Assembly: GCA_023437305.1 (NCBI GenBank)
Contig: JAEZGN010000020.1
Location: 3,347 to 67,346 of the forward strand
Length of the DNA: 64,000 nt
Direction of reading: 5' to 3'
From: Bacteroidota bacterium
GTDB taxonomy: Bacteria > Bacteroidota > Bacteroidia > Bacteroidales > Dysgonomonadaceae
Below the pieces are notes generated by a model. The model was given only the letters and a program-made list of their open reading frames with translations, was not told the DNA's origin and ran no database searches. The position numbers and the translations under genes were made by a program. The first letter of the stretch is position 1. Every line of letters starts with the position of its first letter. This document shows, in pieces, positions 54,053 through 63,328 of the stretch.

Positions 54053-54116
54053 TGTCATCCTGACCAAAGGGAAGGATCTCTTCCGGCAAGAGATGTTTCG
54101 CTCCGCTCAACATGAC
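54053..54116. repeat. GTCAT...ATGAC intergenic repeat, copy 5
   Basis: GTCATCCTGACCAAAGGGAA, inner GATCTCTT/AAGAGAT and terminal CTCAACATGAC make an imperfect hairpin between the phosphoesterase pair and recN. Confidence 0.75.
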
Positions 54117-54182
54117 AAAAAGGAAGAATATAAATTACAAAAACTATTCATTTTAATTATTGCAGTAAATGATATATTAGCC

Positions 54183-55847
54183 ATGCTAAGATCGCTATAC
54201 ATAAAAAATTATGCCTTGATAGACAGTCTCGAAATTGACTTCGAGCCTGGCTTTTCTGTTATTACCGGAGAAACAGGAGCCGGAAAATCTATTATTCTGG
54301 GAGCACTATCTCTTATACTTGGACAGCGTGCCGATATGAAGGCTATCAAGCAGGGAGAGAACAAATGTGTTATCGAAGGATCGTTCGATGTTTCGGCATA
54401 CGATCTCAGAGCCTTTTGCGAAGAGAAAGGCATAGACTACGATCCCGACAGTTATATCCTGCGTAGGGAAATACTCTCTACCGGAAAATCAAGAGCATTT
54501 ATCAACGATTCGCCTGTCTCACTCACTGATCTGAAAGAATTGGGTGGTCAGTTGATCGATATACACTCGCAGCATCAGAACTTGTTGCTATCCGACACCC
54601 GCTTCCAAATGCAGGTGGTGGATGCTTTGGCGGGCAATAAAGACTTACTGAGCAAATACCAACAAGCCTTTCATCAATACAAGCAATCGGAAAAGGCATT
54701 GGCAGAGCTGCGTGAAGCCGTGAGGAAAAGTAAAGAGGAAGAGGACTATCTTCGTTTTCAGATCGAATCTCTCACAGATGCAGCTCTTCAGGAAGGGGAG
54801 CAGGAAGAATTGGAAAACGAGCTGGAGACACTTACTCACGCCGAAGATATAAAGTCGGCATTGTTCAAGATACACTCCTTGTTGTCTGACGACGATAAGG
54901 GAATCGTGCTAGGGCTCAAAGAAGGGCTCAATACGTCTCAACAGTTGGCAAAGGTATATGCCCGTTCGGAAGAAATATCCGAGCGTCTGCAAACAGCGTA
55001 TATCGATCTTAAAGACCTTGCTTCCGAAATGGATAAGCTGGCAAACGACGTGGAGTTCAACCCCGAGCGTTTGGCTTTTATCGAATCACGGCTCGATCTG
55101 ATCTATACCTTGCAGAAGAAATATCATGTAAATACTGTGTCCGAACTATTGGCTTTGTATCAAGAATTCAATCAAAAGATAGAAAATATAGAATCATCCG
55201 ATCAGCAAGTAGAAGCTCTTGAAAAGGAAGTCCACGAAAAGTCGGAAAAGGTATTCGCTCTTGCTAAGCAGTTGACCGATAGTCGTACGTCGATAACCGA
55301 TAGTTTCGAGAAAGAACTCACCGATCGGGTTGCTTATCTGGGTATGCCTAACATTCGTTTCAGAAGTGAAATTATAGCAGAGAAACATCCCAATATATAT
55401 GGGTCAGACAGTGTGCTGTTTCAGTTCTCCGCAAACAAAAATGTGCCTCTACAACCCGTTGCGGAGATAGCTTCGGGTGGTGAAATTTCACGTTTGATGC
55501 TCTGCCTCAAATCGATGATTGCAGGTGCAACGGCATTGCCTACTATTATATTCGATGAAATAGATACAGGTGTTTCGGGCGAAATAGCAGACAAAATGGG
55601 AGAGGTGATGCGTGAGTTTGGCAACAATATGCAGGTGCTGGCTATTACACACTTGCCTCAGATTGCCGCCAAAGGTAAAGCGCATTACAAGGTATACAAA
55701 TCGGATGACGAACATACCACCACTACAAACTTGGTGCGCTTGTCCGACGAAGAACGTTTAACGGAAATAGCCCGTATGCTGAGCGGTTCTACGGTAACAG
55801 AGGCGGCTATACAAAATGCGAAAGTTATGTTGGGCAAAAAAGTCTAA
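54183..55847 (+). CDS. recN: DNA repair protein RecN
   Basis: A 554-residue SMC-like ATPase acting early at double-strand breaks. It begins LRSLYIKNYALIDSLEIDF, with Walker A GETGAGKSI, a central coiled coil (about 160-370), signature region ASGGEISRLML and THLPQIAAKG. The ATG at 54183 gives the normal N terminus; an open frame back to 54093 runs into the repeat and is rejected. Followed after 5 bp by an aminotransferase gene. Confidence 0.96.
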   Translation: MLRSLYIKNYALIDSLEIDFEPGFSVITGETGAGKSIILGALSLILGQRADMKAIKQGENKCVIEGSFDVSAYDLRAFCEEKGIDYDPDSYILRREILSTGKSRAFINDSPVSLTDLKELGGQLIDIHSQHQNLLLSDTRFQMQVVDALAGNKDLLSKYQQAFHQYKQSEKALAELREAVRKSKEEEDYLRFQIESLTDAALQEGEQEELENELETLTHAEDIKSALFKIHSLLSDDDKGIVLGLKEGLNTSQQLAKVYARSEEISERLQTAYIDLKDLASEMDKLANDVEFNPERLAFIESRLDLIYTLQKKYHVNTVSELLALYQEFNQKIENIESSDQQVEALEKEVHEKSEKVFALAKQLTDSRTSITDSFEKELTDRVAYLGMPNIRFRSEIIAEKHPNIYGSDSVLFQFSANKNVPLQPVAEIASGGEISRLMLCLKSMIAGATALPTIIFDEIDTGVSGEIADKMGEVMREFGNNMQVLAITHLPQIAAKGKAHYKVYKSDDEHTTTTNLVRLSDEERLTEIARMLSGSTVTEAAIQNAKVMLGKKV

Positions 55848-55852
55848 ACAAC

Positions 55853-56965
55853 ATGAACGAAATTTTATTCCTTAACTTAAAACGAGAAAACGAACGCTAT
55901 GCAACTGAACTGAAAGAAGCAACTGCTCGTATTATACACTCAGGCTGGTATATACGAGGAGCGGCAAACGAATCTTTTCAGTCTCAATTCGCTTCTTATT
56001 GCGGTGTCTCACATTGTGTGGGTGTCGGCAGCGGTCTTGATGCCCTGCGTCTCATTCTGATGGGATATATGGTGATGGGGCGGATAAAGGAAGGTGATGA
56101 GGTAATTCTGCCTGCCAATACATTTATCGCTACTGCTTTAGCCGTTTCGCAATGCGGCCTTGTTCCTGTTTTGGCAGATTGCGACCTTGCCACTTACAAT
56201 ATAGATCCTGCTTTGGCAGAAGAAAAGATAACAAACAAAACCCGTGCTATAATCGCCGTTCATCTATATGGGCAAGTTGCAGATATGGATAAGCTCAAGC
56301 AATTGTCTCTTAAATATAACCTTCTGCTTATCGAAGATGCTGCACAAGCACATGGTGCAGTTTATAGAGGCAGAAAAGCAGGTAGTATTGGCGATGCGGC
56401 AGCATTTAGCTTTTATCCTGTAAAGAATCTTGGTTCGTTGGGCGATGGCGGAGCAGTAACAACCGATGATGAACAATTGGCAGAGGTGGTAAATAGTTTA
56501 TCGAATTACGGCTCTGATGAAAAGTATATACACAACTACAAAGGACTGAATTCCCGCCTTGATGAAGTGCAAGCCGCAATCCTCTCAGTCAAATTTAAAT
56601 ATTTGGACGCAGATAATTCACGCCGTCGGGAGATTGCAAAATTCTACTTGGATAACATTAAAAATGATCGATTCGTTTTACCCGAAGTAGGAGACTGGGA
56701 TAGTCATGTTTTTCATTTGTTTGTGTTGCGTTGCAAAGATCGTGAAGAACTCCAGCAGTACTTATCGCAAAACTCCATCCAGACTCAAATACATTATCCT
56801 TATGCCGTACACAAACAGTCGGCTTATGCTGAACTAAGTCATTTGCATTTGCCTGTATCCGAACTGCTGCAAGATGAGGTGTTGAGCCTTCCGCTTTATC
56901 CGTCTTTGCTAGATGATGAACTGACAAAGATTGTAGATGCCTTAAATAAATACAAAACCTATTGA
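55853..56965 (+). CDS. DegT/DnrJ/EryC1/StrS-family sugar aminotransferase
   Basis: A 370-residue PLP enzyme. The Lys in FSFYPVKNLGSLGDGG is the cofactor ligand; EDAAQAHGA and GLNSRLDEVQAAIL are family signatures. Such enzymes aminate keto-sugars such as dTDP-3-keto-6-deoxyhexoses (FdtB/WecE type) for surface polysaccharides. No other sugar-nucleotide gene is next to it; it is co-oriented with recN at a 5-bp gap, so it may be read from the recN promoter. Confidence 0.92.
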   Translation: MNEILFLNLKRENERYATELKEATARIIHSGWYIRGAANESFQSQFASYCGVSHCVGVGSGLDALRLILMGYMVMGRIKEGDEVILPANTFIATALAVSQCGLVPVLADCDLATYNIDPALAEEKITNKTRAIIAVHLYGQVADMDKLKQLSLKYNLLLIEDAAQAHGAVYRGRKAGSIGDAAAFSFYPVKNLGSLGDGGAVTTDDEQLAEVVNSLSNYGSDEKYIHNYKGLNSRLDEVQAAILSVKFKYLDADNSRRREIAKFYLDNIKNDRFVLPEVGDWDSHVFHLFVLRCKDREELQQYLSQNSIQTQIHYPYAVHKQSAYAELSHLHLPVSELLQDEVLSLPLYPSLLDDELTKIVDALNKYKTY

Positions 56966-57145
56966 TTGTAAGCTATATATATTAGATCTTGAATTCTGAT
57001 CAGCATTATAGGTGTCATACGATGAACGTAAAGAACGTAAAACCTTAATAAAGGGAATATTTGTTGATTTGGAATAAAAAAAGTCTTACCTTGCAATGGT
57101 AATCCTCGTTGTTAATCTTTTGTGTAATAGATAAATAGTTGCGAT

Positions 57146-57712
57146 ATGATTGCTGGTTTTGTAGAATTGATTAGTGAATCGGGGTCTGTTATAGCTATTG
57201 TTGCCAGCCTCTTGACAATCATATCAGGTGCGATTACAATATATTTGTTTCTCGAAAGCAGAGAAAAGAAGAAAGGTTCTACACAGCCAGAAGAGGAGAA
57301 AGTAAAAAAGAATACCGGCAAAAAATCACTATTTATACTCGTTACCATTATGTTTGCCGTGATCACGATTAGTGTGTTGGTCAATCAAAGTAAAGCAGAC
57401 CTAGAAGTATTGTCTTCCGATACTATACAAAGTACAGATACTACAGAAAAAACAACTCCCGCACAGGTCACTTCATCAAAGATTGAAACGAAAAACGCAA
57501 CAAGCGAGGAAATTGTCAAGTTAGTGGAGGAAGCGCGCCGGCTGGATGGAAAATCAACAACGGAGGCATTGGTTAAGTTCAGGCAGGCCTACGACTTGCT
57601 GACGGAGACACAGAAAAGAAAATCATTTGTAGACTCTGTGGAAATGGGTTATATGGACTTTAAGACACGGTTCAATTATTATAATGAGTTCTTTAAATCA
57701 CTAAACTTTTAA
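57146..57712 (+). CDS. Two-helix membrane protein with C-terminal helical domain
   Basis: A 188-residue protein: membrane helix 1 at about 14-36 (SVIAIVASLLTIISGAITIY), a Lys/Glu-rich loop, helix 2 at about 54-74, then a Thr/Ser-rich linker and a helical domain (about 120-188, EEIVKLVEEARRLDGKSTTE) resembling a TPR-like fold. No family recognised. It ends 4 bp before the next gene and is surely co-transcribed with it. Confidence 0.65.
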   Translation: MIAGFVELISESGSVIAIVASLLTIISGAITIYLFLESREKKKGSTQPEEEKVKKNTGKKSLFILVTIMFAVITISVLVNQSKADLEVLSSDTIQSTDTTEKTTPAQVTSSKIETKNATSEEIVKLVEEARRLDGKSTTEALVKFRQAYDLLTETQKRKSFVDSVEMGYMDFKTRFNYYNEFFKSLNF

Positions 57713-57716
57713 AACT

Positions 57717-58160
57717 ATGAAAAAGAAATTATTGTTTTTGTTGCTGACTCTGTTTGCGTTCAGCTTTGTTTATGGTCAGCAGTGTGAAGCTAGTTTTACA
57801 TCTCACAAAACAGGCTCGCAAGTTAGTGCTTATCCTGTTCCGATGAAAGGCAAGGTAATTAATCTTCCGGCGAATGCACATGTATGGATTCTTGCTCATT
57901 TGGAAGGATTTGAGGGTTGGAATCCTCAAGGGAATGGTGAACGCACATTGAAAAATTCGGAGTGGGTTTGTCCTGTGCATTTGGGTACATTGAAGGAAAC
58001 GGGCTTTTATGAAGTTGCCATAGCTATAGTGAGCGATGAGGTAAATCAGTCTTTGAACAATTGGGTAAAAACAGCAATGGAGCTTAACTATCCGCCAATA
58101 CCTTTCCCTGATGTTATCGAAGGATGCCCTATCGAGATTATCAGGGTTGAAAAACGATAA
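57717..58160 (+). CDS. Secreted WNPQG-motif protein
   Basis: A 147-residue exported protein: signal peptide LLFLLLTLFAFSFVYG, three Cys in the mature part, and HVWILAHLEGFEGWNPQGNG with SEWVCPVHLG and GFYEVAIAIV. This W-PQG pattern recurs in small domains attached to diverse bacterial proteins; no function is established that I know. Partner of the membrane protein 4 bp upstream. Confidence 0.6.
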   Translation: MKKKLLFLLLTLFAFSFVYGQQCEASFTSHKTGSQVSAYPVPMKGKVINLPANAHVWILAHLEGFEGWNPQGNGERTLKNSEWVCPVHLGTLKETGFYEVAIAIVSDEVNQSLNNWVKTAMELNYPPIPFPDVIEGCPIEIIRVEKR

Positions 58161-58340
58161 GATTTCTATTGTTTCGATACGTGGCAAACGAATATTTTTA
58201 GCAGGGAAAAAGCAAGTTAGAGGGCTTTTAGTTGGTTGTGCTTATATAAGGGAGTTCAAGGCTGTTTTGTTTTGTCTTAAAAAGATGAAAAAATCGATGA
58301 TTTACACTCTATAAAAACCTTTTAGATATATATTTTGTTG

Positions 58341-58348
58341 TATATTTG
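58341..58348 (+). promoter_or_regulatory. Promoter -7 box of purB
   Basis: TATATTTG fits TAnnTTTG, 81 bp upstream of the purB start. Confidence 0.45.
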
Positions 58349-58429
58349 TAGTTCAAAGTAAGTAGTGATATTGAAAAAGAGAATTTTAGAAAGGACTAAT
58401 TAAAAACACATAAGTACTTATAACATAAG

Positions 58430-59773
58430 ATGAGACTAACTCCCTTAACTGCCATTTCGCCAATAGATGGTCGTTATCGCAATAAGACAGAAAAACTAGC
58501 AGATTATTTTTCAGAGTATGCACTTGTAAAGTATCGTGTGCGAGTAGAAGTAGAATACTTTATAGCACTATGCGAATTGCCGCTACCTCAATTGAAAAAT
58601 ATAGATAAAGAAGTTTTTCCTAAACTACAGTCTATCGTTGATAATTTTTCGGAAGAAGATGCTTCACGTGTAAAAGAGACTGAAAAAGTAACAAATCATG
58701 ATGTAAAGGCTGTCGAATATTTTATAAAAGAAAAATTCGATGAGCTTGGACTTGAACAATACAAAGAATTTATTCACTTTGGGCTTACCTCACAGGATAT
58801 AAATAATACATCTGTACCTTTATCTCTAAAAGATGCTTTGACAGACGTGTATTATCCTTTGCTCGACGAGTTGATCGTAAAGCTTACATCTCAGGCTGAG
58901 GCTTGGGCTGACGTGGCTATGTTGGCCAAAACGCATGGGCAACCGGCATCGCCAACACGCTTGGGTAAGGAGATTATGGTTTTTGTCAGCCGCCTTCAGG
59001 CTCAGTTGCAATTGCTCCGATCGGTGCCTCTGTCGGCTAAATTTGGAGGAGCTACCGGAAACTATAACGCACACACAGTAGCCTACCCCCAATATGACTG
59101 GAAGGCTTTTGGTAACAAGTTTGTATCCGAAAAGCTGGGCTTAGAGAGAGAAGAGTGGACAACACAGATATCCAATTATGACAACTTGGCAGCGGTGTTT
59201 GATGCTTTGAAACGCATCGATACGATAATGATAGACCTCAACAGAGATTTTTGGCAATATATTTCGATGGAATATTTTAAGCAAAAGATCAAAGAAGGCG
59301 AAATAGGTTCATCGGCAATGCCGCACAAAGTAAACCCTATCGATTTTGAAAATGCAGAAGGCAATCTTGGTATCGCAAATGCAATATTGGAGCACTTGGC
59401 GGTTAAACTGCCTGTTTCGCGCCTGCAAAGAGACCTGACAGACTCTACCGTATTGCGTAATATCGGTATACCAATGGGGCATATCGTGATCGCTATTCAA
59501 AGCACATTGAAAGGGTTGGATAAATTATTGTTGAATAAAGAAGCATTATATAAAGATCTGGACAATTGCTGGGCAGTTGTAGCAGAAGGAATTCAAACGA
59601 TTCTTCGTCGTGAAGGATATCCGAAACCTTATGAAGCACTGAAGGCTCTTACTCGTACGAACAATGCAATTACAGCAGAATCAATTGCAGAATTCATCGA
59701 TGGGCTGAATGTCAGTGATGCTGTGAAAGATGAACTGAGAAAAATTACACCTCATACTTACACAGGTGTATAA
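58430..59773 (+). CDS. purB: Adenylosuccinate lyase
   Basis: A 447-residue homotetrameric lyase acting on adenylosuccinate and SAICAR in purine synthesis. The signature SSAMPHKVNPIDFENAEG carries the catalytic Ser loop; KTHGQPASPT and FGGATGNYNAH are the other conserved regions. Length is normal. No other pur gene is adjacent. Confidence 0.97.
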   Translation: MRLTPLTAISPIDGRYRNKTEKLADYFSEYALVKYRVRVEVEYFIALCELPLPQLKNIDKEVFPKLQSIVDNFSEEDASRVKETEKVTNHDVKAVEYFIKEKFDELGLEQYKEFIHFGLTSQDINNTSVPLSLKDALTDVYYPLLDELIVKLTSQAEAWADVAMLAKTHGQPASPTRLGKEIMVFVSRLQAQLQLLRSVPLSAKFGGATGNYNAHTVAYPQYDWKAFGNKFVSEKLGLEREEWTTQISNYDNLAAVFDALKRIDTIMIDLNRDFWQYISMEYFKQKIKEGEIGSSAMPHKVNPIDFENAEGNLGIANAILEHLAVKLPVSRLQRDLTDSTVLRNIGIPMGHIVIAIQSTLKGLDKLLLNKEALYKDLDNCWAVVAEGIQTILRREGYPKPYEALKALTRTNNAITAESIAEFIDGLNVSDAVKDELRKITPHTYTGV

Positions 59774-59850
59774 ATTTTACGTTGTATAATAACCGTGAGG
59801 TTGTTTTGAAAAAAATGAATGTAATATAATTAAACAAGAAAAAAAATCAA

Positions 59851-61257
59851 ATGGTGACAGAAAATGGAAATGATAGAGAAGGCCGGGATGGTTACTCTTC
59901 ATCAGAAAACAAATCAAATGGAAATGATCCTGTAAAGAAGAAGCGTGCTCGCGTAGGTGATCTACGCAAACAAGCCTACGATAGTCCTGACCGTGGAAAA
60001 GACAGAAACCCGTATAAAGCAGGTGGCGACAGACAAGGCTCTTCTTACGATAGAGGAAACGAAGAACGTCGTTCGTATAGCAGCGGCGGTTATTCCGACA
60101 ATAGAGACAGAGATGGCGGCTATTCCGGCAACCGTGGCGGCAACTACGATTCGGGCAATCGCAGTGGTAATTATAATAGCGGTAATCGTAGCGGTGGTAA
60201 CTATAGCGGCGGTGGTAACCGTGGCGGTAATTACGACTCGGGCAATCGCAGTGGTAATTATAATAGCGGTAATCGTAGCGGCGGTAACTACAGCGGTGGC
60301 GGCAATCGTGGTGGTAGCAGCTATGGAGGTGGAAACCGAAGTGGCGGCGGCAGTTATGGTGGCGGTAACCGTACCGGCGGCGGTAACTATGGTGGTGGCA
60401 ATCGCAGCGGAGGCGGAAACTATGGTGGTGGAGCCAATCGTGGTGGCGGTGCCAATCGTGGCGGTGGCTATAATAAAGCAGCCGAAGGAGTTAAGAGACT
60501 CGTTAAGCCTGTAAAGTACAAAGAAAATATAGATCCAAGTACACCTTTACGTTTGAATAAATATCTGGCTAATGCCGGAGTATGTTCGCGTCGCGAAGCT
60601 GATGCGTTTATCACATCGGGTGTAGTGAAGGTAAACGGTGAGGTAGTAGATCAGTTGGGAGCAAAAGTTACACGTGGTGACTTGGTTACATTCCACGATC
60701 AGCCGGTACGCTTGGAAAGTAAAGTATATGTATTGCTCAATAAACCGAAAAATTGTGTGACAACATCAGATGATCCGCAAAACCGCCTTACTGTGATGGA
60801 CTTGGTAAAAAATGCCTGCCCTGAACGTATCTATCCGGTTGGTCGTCTCGATAGAAACACAACAGGTGTTTTGTTGTTGACAAACGACGGAGACTTAGCA
60901 TCTAAACTGATGCATCCGAAGTTTAAGAAAAAGAAAATCTATCAGGTAACTCTCGACCGTGATGTAGCCATCGAAGATATGCAGGCTATAGCCGACGGTA
61001 TAGAACTTGATGATGGAGAGATACATGCCGACTCTATTGCATATCAGGCAGAAGATGTACTGAATGTAGTAGGTATTGAAATACACTCGGGACGTAACCG
61101 AATTGTTCGTCGTATATTCGAAAAATTAGGTTATCAGGTGGTGAAACTCGACCGTGTATACTTTGCCGGATTGACAAAGAAAAACATACCGAGAAGCAAA
61201 TGGCGTTATCTGACCGAAAAAGAAGTGAACATGCTTCGTATGGGAGCTTTTGAATAA
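59851..61257 (+). CDS. RluB-type pseudouridine synthase with Gly/Asn/Arg-rich N terminus
   Basis: A 468-residue protein. Residues about 1-215 are low-complexity, rich in Gly, Asn, Ser, Arg and Tyr, with a 29-residue unit (NYDSGNRSGNYNSGNRSG, then GNYSGGGNRGG) present twice in tandem. Then an S4 RNA-binding domain (about 227-280, LNKYLANAGVCSRREAD) and the RsuA/RluB catalytic domain with GRLDRNTTGVLLL holding the catalytic Asp. The enzyme should modify 23S or 16S rRNA. The long tail, common in Bacteroidetes RluB proteins, may aid RNA binding or phase separation; this is inference. Confidence 0.93.
   Translation: MVTENGNDREGRDGYSSSENKSNGNDPVKKKRARVGDLRKQAYDSPDRGKDRNPYKAGGDRQGSSYDRGNEERRSYSSGGYSDNRDRDGGYSGNRGGNYDSGNRSGNYNSGNRSGGNYSGGGNRGGNYDSGNRSGNYNSGNRSGGNYSGGGNRGGSSYGGGNRSGGGSYGGGNRTGGGNYGGGNRSGGGNYGGGANRGGGANRGGGYNKAAEGVKRLVKPVKYKENIDPSTPLRLNKYLANAGVCSRREADAFITSGVVKVNGEVVDQLGAKVTRGDLVTFHDQPVRLESKVYVLLNKPKNCVTTSDDPQNRLTVMDLVKNACPERIYPVGRLDRNTTGVLLLTNDGDLASKLMHPKFKKKKIYQVTLDRDVAIEDMQAIADGIELDDGEIHADSIAYQAEDVLNVVGIEIHSGRNRIVRRIFEKLGYQVVKLDRVYFAGLTKKNIPRSKWRYLTEKEVNMLRMGAFE
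60147..60320 (+). repeat. Tandem 87-bp repeat in the RluB-type gene
   Basis: Two tandem copies (about 60147-60233 and 60234-60320) encoding the same 29 residues, differing at a few third positions. Further degenerate GGN-rich units follow. The length is prone to change by slippage or recombination without breaking the frame (87 is a multiple of 3). Confidence 0.8.
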
Positions 61258-61277
61258 AATAATAATATTAAATGAAG

Positions 61278-61312
61278 ACTTGGCATAACCTGAAAAAGGC
61301 ATTATGCCAAGT
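61278..61312 (+). terminator. Terminator-like hairpin after the RluB-type gene
   Basis: ACTTGGCATAA pairs perfectly with TTATGCCAAGT around a 13-nt loop; the following TTGTTC is a weak U tract, so termination may be partial and asnS may be read through. Confidence 0.6.
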
Positions 61313-61356
61313 TTGTTCAAAATAGACAAATTGAAGATTTAATACACATTACAAAA

Positions 61357-62757
61357 ATGGAAAGTATTCGTAGAACAAAAATTGTAGATCTGCTCCGAAA
61401 AGAGAAAGAATTTGGGGCTACAGTCGCCGTAAAAGGATGGGTAAGAACTATTCGTGGTAATAAATATGTGAATTTTATTCACCTTAACGATGGCTCTACA
61501 ATTCATAATCTTCAGATCGTAGCCGATGTGGAAAAATTTGGAGAAACGTTCTTCAAACCTGTAAGTACCGGAGCATGTATCCATGTTATTGGAAAGTTGG
61601 TAGAATCGCAGGGTAAGGGACAAACAATGGAAATTCAGGCAGATTCTGTAGAGATTTACGGAACAGCAGACCCTGAAACTTATCCGTTGCAAAAGAAAGG
61701 GCACTCACTCGAGTTTTTGAGAGAGATTGCTTATCTGCGCCCTCGTACAAATACTTTCGGTGCAATATTCCGTATACGTCACCATATGGCTTATGCCATC
61801 CATAAATATTTCAACGATAATGGATTTTTCTATTTCCATACACCTATCGTAACAGCTTCGGATGCAGAAGGTGCAGGGTCTATGTTTCAGGTAACGACGC
61901 TCGACTTCAATAACGTTCCACGCAACGATAAAGGACAGGTAGACTATGCCGAAGATTTCTTTGGACGTCAGACCAACCTTACCGTATCGGGACAGCTCGA
62001 AGGTGAGCTTGGTGCAATGGCACTTGGTGCTATTTATACATTTGGCCCAACATTCCGTGCCGAGAATTCAAATACTCCTCGACATCTTGCCGAATTTTGG
62101 ATGATAGAGCCCGAAGTAGCGTTCTATGATATTCACGACAATATGGATTTGGCGGAAGACTTTCTTAAATATCTGATACGTTATGCGTTGGAAAACTGCA
62201 AGGATGATCTTGAATTCCTGAGCGAACATTTCGATAAGGAATTGATAGACCGTCTGAACTTTGTTACTGCTAACGACTTTGTACGCCTTACATATACCGA
62301 AGGGGTAGAGATACTGGAGAAGAGTGGACACAAGTTCGAATTCCCTGTTTATTGGGGAGCCGACTTGCAATCGGAACACGAACGCTATCTGGTAGAAAAG
62401 CACTTCAAACGTCCTGTTATCCTGACCGACTATCCAAAGGAGATAAAGTCTTTCTATATGAAACAGAACGAAGATGGCAAAACTGTTCGTGGAATGGATG
62501 TCCTTTTCCCTAAGATCGGAGAAATTATCGGAGGTTCGGAGCGTGAAGCTGATTATGATAAACTTGTTACCCGTACCAAGGAACTGGGAATGAATACCGA
62601 CCCTATCTGGTGGTATCTCGAAACACGTAAATTCGGAACAGCACCTCATGCCGGTTTCGGATTAGGATTTGAGCGTCTTATCCTGTTTATTACAGGTATG
62701 GCGAATATCCGTGATGTGATTCCTTTCCCTCGTACACCAAACAATGCCGAGTTTTAA
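61357..62757 (+). CDS. asnS: Asparaginyl-tRNA synthetase
   Basis: A 466-residue class IIb aminoacyl-tRNA synthetase. The N-terminal OB domain (about 15-105, VAVKGWVRTIRGNKYVNFIH) binds the anticodon; motif 2 is FRAENSNTPRHLAEFWMIEPE-like (about 225-245) and motif 3 is GFGLGFERLILFITG. Length and motifs are complete. Ends in a strong terminator. Confidence 0.97.
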   Translation: MESIRRTKIVDLLRKEKEFGATVAVKGWVRTIRGNKYVNFIHLNDGSTIHNLQIVADVEKFGETFFKPVSTGACIHVIGKLVESQGKGQTMEIQADSVEIYGTADPETYPLQKKGHSLEFLREIAYLRPRTNTFGAIFRIRHHMAYAIHKYFNDNGFFYFHTPIVTASDAEGAGSMFQVTTLDFNNVPRNDKGQVDYAEDFFGRQTNLTVSGQLEGELGAMALGAIYTFGPTFRAENSNTPRHLAEFWMIEPEVAFYDIHDNMDLAEDFLKYLIRYALENCKDDLEFLSEHFDKELIDRLNFVTANDFVRLTYTEGVEILEKSGHKFEFPVYWGADLQSEHERYLVEKHFKRPVILTDYPKEIKSFYMKQNEDGKTVRGMDVLFPKIGEIIGGSEREADYDKLVTRTKELGMNTDPIWWYLETRKFGTAPHAGFGLGFERLILFITGMANIRDVIPFPRTPNNAEF

Positions 62758-62779
62758 ACTAGGCTATTAAGTATATGAA

Positions 62780-62812
62780 GAGCAGCAAAATTATTTGCTG
62801 CTCTTTTTATTT
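62780..62812 (+). terminator. Terminator of asnS
   Basis: GAGCAGCAAA-ATTA-TTTGCTGCTC with five T, 22 bp after the stop. Confidence 0.9.
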
Positions 62813-62895
62813 AAGTGACCCTAATTATTATTGACTACTTAATATAAGTTGCAGTGATATTGAGGTAAAAGAACTAAAAATAAAATATTCAAGCA

Positions 62896-62927
62896 AAAAG
62901 CAGAAAATCGTTAGACTTTCTGCTTTT
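62896..62927 (-). terminator. Terminator of the DUF4834 gene
   Basis: AAAAGCAGAAA pairs with TTTCTGCTTTT; on the minus strand the stem ends in TTTTTG. It lies 22 bp after the stop of the minus-strand gene. Confidence 0.75.
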
Positions 62928-62948
62928 CCATTATATCATTAATAATCT

Positions 62949-63200
62949 CTATTCTTTTATCTCTTCAAACTTTACATATTCGCCTTCGTTCTTCGAGAAG
63001 ACTTTACGTTGATCGTTTTTTGATGAGTGATTGTATTGCTCGTTATTATTCGACGAATAAGTATTATTTGTTCTTTGTCCCGAAAAAGGAGAAGACGACG
63101 GTCTTCCAAATATAAAAGACGCTACCCCCCTGATCAGAGAAAAGACAAGCATTATTCCAAAAATAGCAATGGAAAATATCAGAAAGAATATAAGTGTCAT
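62949..63200 (-). CDS. DUF4834-family small membrane protein
   Basis: An 83-residue protein with one N-terminal membrane helix (about 2-28, LIFFLIFSIAIFGIMLVF), then a Ser/Asn/Gln-rich region and the conserved acidic end EGEYVKFEEIKE. This pattern is the DUF4834 family, found in Bacteroidetes, of unknown role. Single gene with own terminator. Confidence 0.8.
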   Translation of the reverse strand: MTLIFFLIFSIAIFGIMLVFSLIRGVASFIFGRPSSSPFSGQRTNNTYSSNNNEQYNHSSKNDQRKVFSKNEGEYVKFEEIKE

Positions 63201-63328
63201 TTGTTTTAGTTTTATAAATTATAATCCAAAGCAAATATAGCGTTTGTCTTATTAAAGATAACACGTATATAAGCCTTTAGATGTAGTAGTTTTGTTTATT
63301 TAACAAGACTTTAGCATTGTAAACAATA

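Noticed and set aside
59957..60514. 185-codon frame inside the RluB-type gene
   Set aside because: Ala/Val/Ile-only product results from reading the Gly-rich repeat out of frame.
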